From NCBI RefSeq assembly GCF_047549485.1, contig NZ_CP180191.1, forward strand, positions 1,302,001 through 1,366,000: DNA of 64,000 bases. Reading direction: 5' to 3'. A model generated the notes under the pieces. The model was not told where the DNA came from. It searched no databases and saw only the letters and a program-made list of their open reading frames with translations. Origin of the DNA: Piscinibacterium candidicorallinum (GTDB lineage: Bacteria; Pseudomonadota; Gammaproteobacteria; Burkholderiales; Burkholderiaceae_C). The position numbers were made by a program, and so were the translations under genes. Below are positions 18,599-27,316 of the stretch, one piece after another. How positions within the stretch are numbered: position 1 is the stretch's first letter; the number at the start of each line of letters is the position of its first letter.

Positions 18599-18636
18599 CA
18601 AAAGAAACGGGGAGCCATGGCTCCCCGTTTCTTTTG
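18599..18636. terminator. Bidirectional terminator between ilvD and cytochrome c gene
   Basis: A perfect 38-base palindrome: AAGAAACGGGGAGC on one arm, GCTCCCCGTTTCTT on the other, flanked by A-run and T-run on both strands. It serves ilvD (plus) and the cytochrome c gene (minus). Confidence 0.92.
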
Positions 18637-18650
18637 CCTTGTACCGCGGA

Positions 18651-18965
18651 TTACTTTTGCGCCATCACCCAGGCTGCTAGGGTGCGGGCTTCGGCTTCCG
18701 ACACCTGCGGGTTGGCCGGCATCGGAATCTGGCCGAAGCTGCCAACGCCGCCTTCGCGGATCTTCTTGGCGAGCTTGGCCACGGCATCCTTGTCGTTGGC
18801 GTACTTGGCGGCGACGTCCTTGTACGACGGGCCGACAAGTTTCTTGTCCACCGCATGGCAGGCCATGCAGTTCTTGCTGCGGGCCAGTTCGGGGCTGGCC
18901 CAAGCGAGCGGCGCGCCGAGGAGTCCAGCCAGTGTGAAGAGGGAGATGACCAGGGTCTTGTTCAT
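18651..18965 (-). CDS. Small periplasmic cytochrome c (c551/c552 type)
   Basis: 104 residues with a signal peptide (residues 1-23, ending LAWA) and one heme site CMACH at residues 33-37. The distal Met is probably that of GQIPMPANPQVSEAEA near residue 82. These features match class I, c551/c552-like electron carriers that pass electrons in the periplasm. The downstream helix EARTLAAWVMAQK is the usual C-terminal helix. Start at 18965 is set by the signal peptide; the upstream open frame is not protein-like. Single gene, ended by the palindrome at 18599. Confidence 0.92.
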   Translation of the reverse strand: MNKTLVISLFTLAGLLGAPLAWASPELARSKNCMACHAVDKKLVGPSYKDVAAKYANDKDAVAKLAKKIREGGVGSFGQIPMPANPQVSEAEARTLAAWVMAQK

Positions 18966-19164
18966 GTTGAAGGAGGCTCCGGGGGGCTTTGTGTGGTTTG
19001 CAATGAGTCCACAACGATCATGCGCTGGATCGCGCCGACAACAAACATGTTTCGGCGCATGATTCACTATCGGTTGCGGATTGTAGGCAGCCGGGTTGAC
19101 GAATCTGGCGTTGTAGCGCAACGTTAGGGCTATCACTAAACCTGAGAGGGCACTGAGGTACGCA

Positions 19165-19401
19165 ATGCCACTGGTCTGGATCGGTCTTGTCCTGGTTCTG
19201 CTGAAGTATTTCGAAGTCGGCCCCTTCGCCACGGTGTCGTGGTGGTGGATCCTCGTGCCGCTGATCGTCGCGTTCATCTTCTTTGAGATCATCGAACCCA
19301 TGTTCGGGCTCGACAAGAAGAAGGCGCATGACGAACTGGCCAAGGCCAAGGAGCGCCGAGTCAAAGAGCAACTGGATCGCGATCGCAAGCGCGCGCGTTG
19401 A
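19165..19401 (+). CDS. Small Trp-rich membrane protein (TIGR04438 type)
   Basis: 78 residues. Two hydrophobic segments (about 3-13 and 24-44) contain VSWWWILVPLIVAFIFFEI; the tail is strongly charged (KKKAHDELAKAKERRVKEQLDRDRKR) and probably cytoplasmic helix. The pattern is that of a conserved small protein family common in Burkholderiales, of unknown function. It stands alone, with a terminator 45 bp downstream. Confidence 0.85.
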   Translation: MPLVWIGLVLVLLKYFEVGPFATVSWWWILVPLIVAFIFFEIIEPMFGLDKKKAHDELAKAKERRVKEQLDRDRKRAR

Positions 19402-19446
19402 TCCAAGTCTGCTGCATCTGTCTTCGATTCAGCCGTAGCACCAAAG

Positions 19447-19475
19447 AAAAAGCGCCAGCTCTGCTGGCGCTTTTT
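19447..19475. terminator. Bidirectional terminator between convergent genes
   Basis: AAAAAGCGCCAGC, a 3-base loop, then GCTGGCGCTTTTT: a 13-bp stem with A and T runs at its ends, between the Trp-rich protein gene (plus) and the livJ-like gene (minus). Confidence 0.92.
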
Positions 19476-19494
19476 GCTTTTGCGCTGAACCCGA

Positions 19495-20622
19495 TCAGTT
19501 CAGAGCAATCTTCTTGCCACCGCGGTACGTGTAGATCGTCATCGCGGGGTTGCGGATTTCGCCGATGCTGTCGAAACCAATGCGTGCAGTCACGCCCTGG
19601 TAGTCGATCTTGGCAAGCTGCTCGCGGATGCGAGCAGGCTCGGCAGAACCCGCCTTCTGCACGGCGTCGGCGATCATCATGACGGCGTCGTACACATAGG
19701 GCGAGTAGACTTGGAATTGGCCAGGGAACTGGGCGTCGTAGCGCTTGCGCCACTCAGTGCCACCAGGCATCTTGGCCAGCGATGCGCCACCTTCAGCGCA
19801 GAACACGGTGTCGTTGTTGGCACCGCCGGACAACTCGGTGAGCTTGTCTGTGCAGATGCCGTCACCGCCCATGAACTTGGCGTTGATGCCGAGTGCCTTC
19901 ATCTGGCGCAGCATCGGGCCAGCCTGCGGGTCCATGCCACCATAGAAGATGATGTCCGGGTTGGCCGCGCGGATCTTCGTCAGGATCGCGTTGAAGTCGG
20001 TGGCCTTGTCGTTAGTGAACTCGCGGGCCACGATCTTCATACCGTTGGCTTCGGCTGTGCGCGCAAACACGTCAGCGACGCCCTGGCCATAAGCGGTGCG
20101 GTCATCGATCACGGCCACGTTCTTGGCGCTGAGCGACTTGGCGCCGTACAGGGCCAGACCGGCGCCAAGGGCGTTGTCATTGGCCAGAATACGGAAGAAC
20201 GTGTTGAAGCCTTGCTGCGCGATGCGGGGGTTGGTGGCAGACGGCGTGATCTGCGGAATACCAGCCTGGTTGTAGATGGCCGAAGCGGGCAGGGTGGTGC
20301 CGGAGTTCAGGTGACCGACCACTGCGTTGACCTTGGCGTCCACCAACTTCTGCGCGGCTGCGGTGCCCTGCTTCGGATCCGCTGCGTCGTCTTCAGCCTG
20401 CAGCACCCAGCGGACCTTACGGCCACCGACGGTGATGTTGCGCTTGTTGAGGTCCTCGATCGCCATGCGGGCGCCGTTCTCGTTGTCCTTGCCGTAGTGC
20501 GCCTGCGGACCCGAGGTCGGGGCCACGTGGCCGATACGGACAACCAGCTCTTGCTGTGCTGCAGCGGCGAAGGCAATGCTGCCGGCCATAGCTGCAAAGA
20601 TCATCGATTTCTTGAATTGCAT
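19495..20622 (-). CDS. Branched-chain amino acid ABC transporter periplasmic binding protein
   Basis: 375 residues, type I periplasmic binding fold of the LivJ/LivK class. The start at 20622 follows AAGGAGGAACC and opens a signal peptide (MQFKKSMIFAAMAGS, ending AAAAQ). Family marks: VRIGHVAPTSGPQAHYGKDNENGARMAIEDLN, VVGHLNSGTTLPASAIYN, ITPSATNP, FFRILANDNALG and YSPYVYDAVMMIADA. The membrane and ATPase genes livHMGF lie about 3.8 kb away on the other strand, after three unrelated genes, so the receptor is expressed independently. Ligand class is inferred from family. Confidence 0.92.
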   Translation of the reverse strand: MQFKKSMIFAAMAGSIAFAAAAQQELVVRIGHVAPTSGPQAHYGKDNENGARMAIEDLNKRNITVGGRKVRWVLQAEDDAADPKQGTAAAQKLVDAKVNAVVGHLNSGTTLPASAIYNQAGIPQITPSATNPRIAQQGFNTFFRILANDNALGAGLALYGAKSLSAKNVAVIDDRTAYGQGVADVFARTAEANGMKIVAREFTNDKATDFNAILTKIRAANPDIIFYGGMDPQAGPMLRQMKALGINAKFMGGDGICTDKLTELSGGANNDTVFCAEGGASLAKMPGGTEWRKRYDAQFPGQFQVYSPYVYDAVMMIADAVQKAGSAEPARIREQLAKIDYQGVTARIGFDSIGEIRNPAMTIYTYRGGKKIALN

Positions 20623-20828
20623 GGTTCCTCCTTGGGAGTAGTCAGCCGAGACGTGGAGTCTGGGCGGCATGGTCTGGGTCGATCCAAGACCCGGCGAACA
20701 TACCTGAATCGCGGCATGCATGTAAAACGTTTGTCATCTGGCGCCGGGAGTCAGTGCAAACCCTTGTGCAGCGGGCTTCGCTGCAATCGATTCGCTCCTG
20801 ATGAGACGCGGCTCAGCCGGTGCGCGGT

Positions 20829-22001
20829 TCACGTTTTGCGAAGTGCGTCGAAAGCATCCGAAAGATCCGTGAATAGATCGTCCGGGTGTTCAAGGCCGAT
20901 GTTCACGCGTACGAGCTCGCCTCGAAGCACCGGCCAGTCGGCCGCAGTGCTCATGCGCAGCGCGAGGCTGCAGGTGCCCCCCCAGCTCGCACCGATCCGG
21001 AACACCCTGAGCTGGTCAACCCAACGATCAGCTGCCTCTGACGAGACACTAGGGGCGAACTCGAACGAGAACACGCTCGCAGAGCCGGAGAAGTCTCGCT
21101 TCCATATCGAATGACCCGGGCAGTCAGGCAATGCCGGATGCAGCACGCGCGCGACTTGGGGCTGCTCTGCCAACCAGCGGGCGACTGCGAGCGTGCGGCG
21201 TCCGAGTTCTTCCAGACGCAGGCTCATCGTCTGCATGCCGCGCAACACGAGGAAGCAGTCGTCGCTGCTGATGCTCAGGCCGAGTGCGTTGCGCATGCGA
21301 CGGACTCGCTCGCCCAGTACTGCATCGCGGCAACTGACCGAGCCCATCACGAGGTCGCCATGGCCGGCGTGATACTTCGTGAGTGCCTGGATCGACAGGT
21401 CAGCGCCGAGTTCAAGCGGCCTCAGGAGCCGACCCGCGCTCCAGGTGTTGTCCACGGCAACATGCGCGCCGTGCCTGCGGGCAAGCGCGCAGATGGCCGG
21501 CAGATCGCACACTTCGAAACTGACCGAACCCGGCGTCTCGACCCAGATGAGCCGGGTGTTGGGGCGAAAGGCGCGGTCGAGCGCGTCAAGGTCGAGTGGG
21601 TCATAGAAGTCGGCCGCAACGCCCAGTTGTGGCAGTACATCAGTGGCAAAGCTGCGACTCGGCCAATAGACGTTACGCGGCACGAGCACATGGTCGCCCG
21701 CGCGCAAGAGTGCCATGTAGGTCAGCGTCAGCGCAGAAAGTCCGCTGGGTGCGAGGCAGGTGTCGGCAGCGCCTTCGCTGATGTTGACCTGAACTTCGAG
21801 GGCTCGTGTGGTGGGGGTGCCGTAGGTGCCATACACCCATGGCGCTGCTCGCTTGCGGTCCTTGAACTGCGCGCTGTTGTCGAACACCACGGTTGAGGCG
21901 CGGTACACGGGTGTGGCCAGGTTCCTGAACCCTTCCGCGACCTGGCCGGCAAGTTCTGGGTGGATGGCGAGCGTGTCAGGGTGGTAGTTGCGCAGACTCA
22001 T
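20829..22001 (-). CDS. metC: PLP-dependent cystathionine beta-lyase-like enzyme
   Basis: 390 residues of the Cys/Met-metabolism PLP family. The PLP lysine is in SIQALTKYHAGHGDLVMGS; other marks are VYGTYGTPTTRALE, APSGLSALTLTYMALL, YWPSRSFA, WVETPGSVSFEVCDL and VAVDNTWSAG. Sequence resembles bacterial MetC, which splits cystathionine to homocysteine, pyruvate and ammonia, but members of this branch also act as cysteine or other beta-lyases. Divergent from an Lrp-type regulator with 75 bp between starts, so that regulator probably controls it. The start is set by family alignment (MSLRNYHPDTLAIHP). Confidence 0.85.
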   Translation of the reverse strand: MSLRNYHPDTLAIHPELAGQVAEGFRNLATPVYRASTVVFDNSAQFKDRKRAAPWVYGTYGTPTTRALEVQVNISEGAADTCLAPSGLSALTLTYMALLRAGDHVLVPRNVYWPSRSFATDVLPQLGVAADFYDPLDLDALDRAFRPNTRLIWVETPGSVSFEVCDLPAICALARRHGAHVAVDNTWSAGRLLRPLELGADLSIQALTKYHAGHGDLVMGSVSCRDAVLGERVRRMRNALGLSISSDDCFLVLRGMQTMSLRLEELGRRTLAVARWLAEQPQVARVLHPALPDCPGHSIWKRDFSGSASVFSFEFAPSVSSEAADRWVDQLRVFRIGASWGGTCSLALRMSTAADWPVLRGELVRVNIGLEHPDDLFTDLSDAFDALRKT

Positions 22002-22076
22002 AGAGCGAGAGGCGCGCGTTGGGCGCACTGGGTAAGCTGCAGACCAGCGTAGCAGGCAATCGTACGAGACCCCATC

Positions 22077-22646
22077 ATGGCCGTTCTGAAGCTGGACAAG
22101 ATCGACCGAAAACTGCTGAACCTGCTTCAGCAGAACAATCAGCGGACCACCCGAGAGCTGGCCCAGTTGCTGCACATTTCACAGCCCACTCTGGTACGGC
22201 GGCTGCGTGAACTGCGCAGCCAGGGCGTGGTGTGCGCGGACGTGTCCTTGGTGGATCCCATCAGCCTCGGCTTGGGGATGTACGCATTTCTCGATGTGTC
22301 ACTGCACGACCAGAGCGAGGAAGCCGCATCCCAGTTCGAGCGACGGATCCAGGATGAGCCGGAAGTGCTGCAGTGCTATTTCGTGACGGGCGCCTTCGAC
22401 TTCTTCCTGATCCTTCACGTGGCGAACATCGAGGCGTACTACCAGTTCATACGGCGGGTGCTTTCGGCGAGCGGGAACGTACGACACTTCGAGAGCCGGT
22501 TTCCGCTCAAGCGAACGAAGTTCACCAATCGGATCGAGTTTGACGAGCGTGCACTTCAGCTGGAGGTTCGGACCGCGGAGCCGCAAAAGTCGCCCGAAGT
22601 GGCCTCGCCACGAGCGGGCACGCCGCGCAAGCGCACCGCGCGCTGA
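22077..22646 (+). CDS. Lrp/AsnC-family transcriptional regulator
   Basis: 189 residues. N-terminal winged helix-turn-helix at about 6-60 (IDRKLLNLLQQNNQRTTRELAQLLHISQPTLVRRLRELRSQGV), then a RAM-type ligand domain at about 65-150 (YAFLDVSL..., GAFDFFLILHVANIEAYYQFI). A basic tail of some 35 residues (ending GTPRKRTAR) is longer than usual. Divergent from the metC-like gene and 4 bp from the convergent end of dadA, so it likely senses an amino acid and controls one or both. Confidence 0.92.
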   Translation: MAVLKLDKIDRKLLNLLQQNNQRTTRELAQLLHISQPTLVRRLRELRSQGVVCADVSLVDPISLGLGMYAFLDVSLHDQSEEAASQFERRIQDEPEVLQCYFVTGAFDFFLILHVANIEAYYQFIRRVLSASGNVRHFESRFPLKRTKFTNRIEFDERALQLEVRTAEPQKSPEVASPRAGTPRKRTAR

Positions 22647-22650
22647 AGCC

Positions 22651-23955
22651 TCAGGCTGAGACGGCGGCCCGACGACCCATGCCCGGCGCCGGGCGCGGCA
22701 CATCGCCAGTGAACGCGAAGTCCACCTCCGGCGCGCGGCCGGACAGGATGTCGGCCATCGCTTTGCCCGAGCCACAGCCCATTGTCCAGCCGAGGGTGCC
22801 GTGGCCTGCGTTGATGTACAGATTCGACACGCGGGTACGACCGATCAGCGGGATGTTTGACGGCGTCGATGGCCGAAGCCCGGTCCAGTAAAGAGGCGTG
22901 TCGTAGTCACAGGCCTCAGGGAACAGTTCGCGTGTGCGGCGCCGCAGCGCCTCGCAGCGAGCAGGGTTCAGTTCGCGGTTCCAGCCATTGAGTTCGGCCG
23001 TTCCGGCAATGCGGAGCCGGTCGCCGATGCGGGTGAAGACCATCTTGAAGTTGGAGTCCGCCACCGAGACCCAGGGCGCCTTGCTTGCGTCGGTGATCCG
23101 GAAAGTCGCCGAGTAACCCTTGGTCGGGTAGATCGGCGCCGACAAACCCGCGGTCTCGAGGGCGAAGGGCGTGAAGCTGCCCAGCGCAGTCACGTATGCA
23201 TCGGCTCGTTCGACCCGGTACTTCCCGTCAGAGCCGATGAGTTCGACCCCCTCGATGCGATCTCCGCCGCGCAGCAGGCGAGTGATTTGGTGGTTGAAGT
23301 GGAACTGGACGCCGCGTGCCTTGCATCGCTCTGTCAATGCAAGCGTGAACTTGTAGATGTCACCGGTTTCGTCTTCGGCCGTGTAGTCGCCGGCAACAAT
23401 GCGATCCGCGATGGGCTGCAGCGCAGGTTCGATGCGAAGCACGTCTTCCTTGCTGATGACGTGCCGGTTGCAGCCCAGTTCGCGCATGACGGCGGCGTTC
23501 TGATCTGCCCCTTCCGCCTCCTCATGAGAGGTATAGAAGTTCACGATGCCGCGTTCGAGATGGTCGTAGTCGATGCCGATTTCGCGTCGCAATGACTGCA
23601 ACACGTCGCGGCTGTAGGCACACATGCCCACAAGATTCTGGATGTTGTGACGCACACGGCCGGGCGTGCACTCGCGCAGAAAGCGCAGCCCCCAGAGCCA
23701 TTGCGCCAGCTCGGGCCGGGGGCGGAACAGCAGCGGCGCATCTTCCTTGCCCAGCCACTTGATGAGTTTGAGCAGCGCCCCCGGACTGGCCCAGGGTTCG
23801 GCGTAACTCACCGAGATCTGACAGCCGTTGGCAAAGCTGGTCTCTTGCGCAGGGCCTGGCTGCCGATCGATGACGACCACCTCGTGGCCTTGCTGGGAGG
23901 CGAACCAGGCTGTCGCGACACCGATGATGCCGGATCCGAGAACGATGACTTTCAT
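22651..23955 (-). CDS. dadA: D-amino acid dehydrogenase small subunit-type FAD oxidoreductase
   Basis: 434 residues. Oxidises D-amino acids to keto acids, passing electrons to the membrane quinone pool. The start at 23955 gives MKVIVLGSGIIGVATAWFASQQGHEVVVIDR, the FAD-binding GxGxxG at the extreme N-terminus. Other DadA marks are PAQETSFANGCQISVSYAEPWA, GIVNFYTS, GDYTAEDETGDIYKFT, YPTKGYSATF and GHGTLGWTMGCGSGKAMADIL. No alr/dadX racemase is next to it here. Convergent with the Lrp-type gene; its own upstream space is AT-rich. Confidence 0.92.
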   Translation of the reverse strand: MKVIVLGSGIIGVATAWFASQQGHEVVVIDRQPGPAQETSFANGCQISVSYAEPWASPGALLKLIKWLGKEDAPLLFRPRPELAQWLWGLRFLRECTPGRVRHNIQNLVGMCAYSRDVLQSLRREIGIDYDHLERGIVNFYTSHEEAEGADQNAAVMRELGCNRHVISKEDVLRIEPALQPIADRIVAGDYTAEDETGDIYKFTLALTERCKARGVQFHFNHQITRLLRGGDRIEGVELIGSDGKYRVERADAYVTALGSFTPFALETAGLSAPIYPTKGYSATFRITDASKAPWVSVADSNFKMVFTRIGDRLRIAGTAELNGWNRELNPARCEALRRRTRELFPEACDYDTPLYWTGLRPSTPSNIPLIGRTRVSNLYINAGHGTLGWTMGCGSGKAMADILSGRAPEVDFAFTGDVPRPAPGMGRRAAVSA

Positions 23956-24380
23956 GTGCTGTATGGCGAGGTGAGCGCGAGGCAACACAGCAGATTTTAG
24001 GTTGTCTCGATGCAACAGCTGCGATTCAACTTTATGCCACTAGGTGAATCAAATAAAACAATAAAGAAGGAAAAAGATCATCATGAAGACAAAAAATTCG
24101 ATTGATATGCACGCATGATTCCATGCAAATTGATCGAAAAGAGCGATGTGGTAGTGGGATTTTCTCGATATCTGTGGTGTGGCGCGCTCAGTCGCGGGAC
24201 GCGGTGGGTCTAGAGCCTTGTGCCTACAATGCGCCACCCTTGAGCCAGCCCGTTATCCGCGGGCCCGTGTTGCGGCGGCATCGGGCGACTGCACTGCGCG
24301 CTGGCCCTGCCGGTCGCATTGGCACCGAGAGGTGACACACACCTCGCGAATCAACCAAATCCACTGGGGGCATCTGCCAT
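23956..24380. other. 425-bp divergent regulatory space between dadA and livH
   Basis: No coding frame supported. Positions about 24030-24180 are markedly AT-rich for this genome, with A-runs and short TGAT/ATCA-type inverted pieces (GATTGATAT and CAAATTGATCG), which could suit Lrp-type or nucleoid-protein binding. Must hold promoters for dadA (minus) and for livHMGF (plus), but I could not fix -10/-35 elements with confidence. Confidence 0.4.
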
Positions 24381-25310
24381 ATGGAAGTACTCATCCAGCA
24401 GATCGTGAACGGTCTTGTGCTGGGCAGCGTGTATGCGCTTATCGCACTCGGTTACACGATGGTCTACGGCATCCTGCAGCTCATCAACTTTGCCCACGGC
24501 GATGTGCTGATGGTCGGGGCACTGACTGCACTGTCGGTCATCAAGCTCGTGGTGGGTTTCGCACCTGACACCCCGGGCTGGACCCTGATGCTCATCGGAA
24601 CCGGAGCGGCGATTCCCGTGTGCATGCTGCTCAATGTCTTCATTGAGCGCGTCGCCTACCGCCCGCTGCGCAATGCTCCGCGCCTGGCACCCCTGATCAC
24701 GGCAATCGGCATTTCGATCATTCTCCAGACTGTGGCAATGATTGTCTGGGGCCGCAGCTTCCATGTTGTGCCCCAACTCTTGCCCGCCGAACCGATGAAG
24801 TTTGGTCCGATTCAAATTACGCCGACACAGCTGACCGTCATCATTGTGTCTGCCGTCGTGATGTTCAGCCTCGTGCTGTTGGTGGAGAAGACGAAGCTCG
24901 GTAGAGCCATGCGAGCCACGGCTGAAAATCCTCGCGTTGCCGGATTGATGGGTGTCGATTCCAACCGCGTGATCGTGGCCACCTTCGCACTGGGTGCTGC
25001 GCTTGCTGCAGTAGCTGGCGTGCTGTTCGCTGCGAACTACTACACCGCGCACTTCGCGATGGGCTTTATGCCCGGTTTGAAGGCATTTACTGCGGCGGTG
25101 CTGGGCGGAATTGGAAACATATACGGTGCGGTGGTCGGCGGATTGATCCTTGGCCTTGTCGAGAGCATTGGCGCTGGCTACATCGGCACCTGGACGGGCG
25201 GTGTGCTCGGTAGCCACTACCAGGACATCTTCGCCTTCGTCGTGCTGATCATCGTGCTCGTGTTCCGGCCCTCCGGGATCATGGGTGAACGCGTCGCCGA
25301 TCGAGCCTGA
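24381..25310 (+). CDS. livH: Branched-chain amino acid ABC transporter permease LivH
   Basis: 309 residues, inner-membrane channel subunit. Begins MEVLIQQIVNGLVLGSVYALIALGYTMVYGIL, the standard LivH opening, with INFAHGDVLMVGA after it; about eight hydrophobic helices follow. The EAA-like cytoplasmic loop KLGRAMRATAENPRVAGLMGVDSNRVI contacts the ATPases. Heads the livHMGF operon. Partner receptor is most likely the livJ-like gene at 19495-20622. Confidence 0.95.
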   Translation: MEVLIQQIVNGLVLGSVYALIALGYTMVYGILQLINFAHGDVLMVGALTALSVIKLVVGFAPDTPGWTLMLIGTGAAIPVCMLLNVFIERVAYRPLRNAPRLAPLITAIGISIILQTVAMIVWGRSFHVVPQLLPAEPMKFGPIQITPTQLTVIIVSAVVMFSLVLLVEKTKLGRAMRATAENPRVAGLMGVDSNRVIVATFALGAALAAVAGVLFAANYYTAHFAMGFMPGLKAFTAAVLGGIGNIYGAVVGGLILGLVESIGAGYIGTWTGGVLGSHYQDIFAFVVLIIVLVFRPSGIMGERVADRA

Positions 25311-25327
25311 GCACGGGAGTGGCACAC

Positions 25328-26536
25328 ATGATGATGAATTCCTTCTTTGGCAAGAATGCGTCGCCCCAAAAGGCGTACATGGGTACCGTGCTCGTAGCCG
25401 CAGCGCTGATCCTGCTCCCGTGGGTGGTGGGCATGGGGGGTAACAATGCCTGGGTGCGCATGCTTGACTTTGCGCTGCTGTACGTGATGCTGGCCCTCGG
25501 CCTGAACATCGTCGTCGGCTTTGCCGGCCTGCTGGACCTGGGCTACATCGCGTTCTACGCAGTCGGTGCTTACATGTACGCGCTGCTGGCGAGTCCACAC
25601 CTCTGGCAGCAGTTTCCGGCAATCGCGGCGGCGTTTCCGGATGGTCTGCACATCAGTATCTGGTGGGTCATTCCGTTGGGTGCCGGCTTGGCTGCCATTT
25701 TTGGTGTGCTGCTGGGTGCACCCACGCTGAAACTGCGCGGCGACTATCTTGCCATCGTGACGCTTGGCTTCGGCGAGATCATCCGGATCTTCATGCTGAA
25801 TCTCAACGCGCCGCTGAACATCACGAACGGACCGCAAGGGATCTCGCAGATCGATCCCGTCTCGGTGTTCGGTATGCCTTTTGTCGGGGGCGCAGGTTCA
25901 GGGGGCTACGTGTCCCTGCTGGGCTTGAAGATCCACAACACCTACCTGTACTACTACCTGTTCCTGTTCCTGACGATCGTCACCATCATCATCTGTATTC
26001 GCCTGCAGGATTCGCGTATCGGCCGCGCATGGATGGCCATACGCGAAGACGAAATTGCTGCCAAAGCCATGGGCATCAATACGCGCAACACGAAGCTCTT
26101 GGCCTTTGCCATGGGCGCGACCTTTGGCGGCGTGGCCGGTGCGATGTTCTCGGCGTTCCAGCAGTTCGTCTCTCCGGAATCGTTCAGCTTGAACGAATCG
26201 ATCATGGTTCTGGCGATGGTGGTGTTGGGTGGGATCGGTCACATTCCGGGTGTGATCCTTGGTGCTGTGCTGCTTGCGATCCTGCCTGAAGCACTCAAGT
26301 TCGGTTTGCCGCCCTTGCGCGAGTTCGTGATCAACAACATGGTCACTCCGCTGGCGGGCAAGACAGATGGCTTCGTCGTCACCTTTGTCAAGAACCTGCT
26401 AGAGCCCGAGGTCTTCCGGTTCCTGATCTTTGGGCTCGCGATGGTGATCATCATGCTGTATCGACCCAAGGGGCTTTGGCCTGCGCCGGAGCACGGCATT
26501 GCGCCCGCCCTCAAGGCTGACGGGAGCCGCGCATGA
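25328..26536 (+). CDS. livM: Branched-chain amino acid ABC transporter permease LivM
   Basis: 402 residues from the ATG at 25328, which has GGGAG 8 bases before it; a GTG at 25319 in frame is less likely. Second channel subunit: LLYVMLALGLNIVVGFAGLLDLGYIAFYAVGAY is the family signature, and the ATPase-contact loop is DSRIGRAWMAIREDEIAAKAMGINTRNTKLLAFA. Ends by overlapping the livG ATG (ATGA). Confidence 0.95.
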   Translation: MMMNSFFGKNASPQKAYMGTVLVAAALILLPWVVGMGGNNAWVRMLDFALLYVMLALGLNIVVGFAGLLDLGYIAFYAVGAYMYALLASPHLWQQFPAIAAAFPDGLHISIWWVIPLGAGLAAIFGVLLGAPTLKLRGDYLAIVTLGFGEIIRIFMLNLNAPLNITNGPQGISQIDPVSVFGMPFVGGAGSGGYVSLLGLKIHNTYLYYYLFLFLTIVTIIICIRLQDSRIGRAWMAIREDEIAAKAMGINTRNTKLLAFAMGATFGGVAGAMFSAFQQFVSPESFSLNESIMVLAMVVLGGIGHIPGVILGAVLLAILPEALKFGLPPLREFVINNMVTPLAGKTDGFVVTFVKNLLEPEVFRFLIFGLAMVIIMLYRPKGLWPAPEHGIAPALKADGSRA

Positions 26537-27303
26537 GCGAAGAGATCCTGCTTTCGGTCAAAGGCGTGAACAAGCGCTTCGGCGGGCTGCAGGCCTTGTC
26601 GGAGGTCGGCATCGAGGTCGAGAAGGGCCATATCTATGGCCTGATCGGCCCCAATGGCGCCGGAAAGACCACGTTCTTCAACGTCATCACGGGCCTGTAC
26701 ACGCCGGACTCCGGCAGCTTCACGCTCGGTGGCAAACCCTATTCGCCACGTGCGGTTCATGAGGTCGCCAAGGCGGGCATTGCGCGCACCTTCCAGAACA
26801 TCCGCCTGTTTCCAGACATGACCGCGCTGGAGAATGTGATGGTCGGGCGGCATGTGCGCAGCAAGAGCGGCGTATGGGGTGCGATCCTCAAGCTGCCGTC
26901 ATTCAAGCGTGAAGAAGCCGGCATCCGCGACCTCGCCATGGCGCTTCTGGAGTATGTCGGCATCAGCAAGTACGCCAACTATCAGGCCCGCACGCTGTCC
27001 TACGGCGATCAGCGCCGTCTAGAAATCGCGCGTGCGCTGGCGACCGACCCGCTGCTGCTCGCATTGGACGAGCCCGCAGCGGGCATGAACGCCACCGAAA
27101 AGGTGATGCTGCGCCAGCTGCTGGAGAAGATCTCCGGCGAAGGCAAGACCATCCTGCTGATCGAGCACGACGTGAAGCTGGTCATGGGCCTGTGCGACAA
27201 GGTGTCGGTGCTGGACTACGGCAAGCTGATCGCGCAGGGTGCACCGGACTCGGTCCAGCGCGATCCGAAGGTCATCGAGGCCTACCTCGGCACGGCGCAT
27301 TGA
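26533..27303 (+). CDS. livG: Branched-chain amino acid ABC transporter ATPase LivG
   Basis: 256 residues. Walker A GPNGAGKTT (about 41-49), Q-loop ARTFQNIRLF, signature LSYGDQRRLEIARAL (a Y-G-D-Q variant normal for LivG), Walker B LLALDEPAAGMN, and the switch His in LLIEHDVKLVMGLCD. Energises uptake with LivF. Translationally coupled to livM by a 4-base overlap. Confidence 0.95.
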   Translation: MSEEILLSVKGVNKRFGGLQALSEVGIEVEKGHIYGLIGPNGAGKTTFFNVITGLYTPDSGSFTLGGKPYSPRAVHEVAKAGIARTFQNIRLFPDMTALENVMVGRHVRSKSGVWGAILKLPSFKREEAGIRDLAMALLEYVGISKYANYQARTLSYGDQRRLEIARALATDPLLLALDEPAAGMNATEKVMLRQLLEKISGEGKTILLIEHDVKLVMGLCDKVSVLDYGKLIAQGAPDSVQRDPKVIEAYLGTAH

Positions 27304-27316
27304 GAGGGAAGATGCA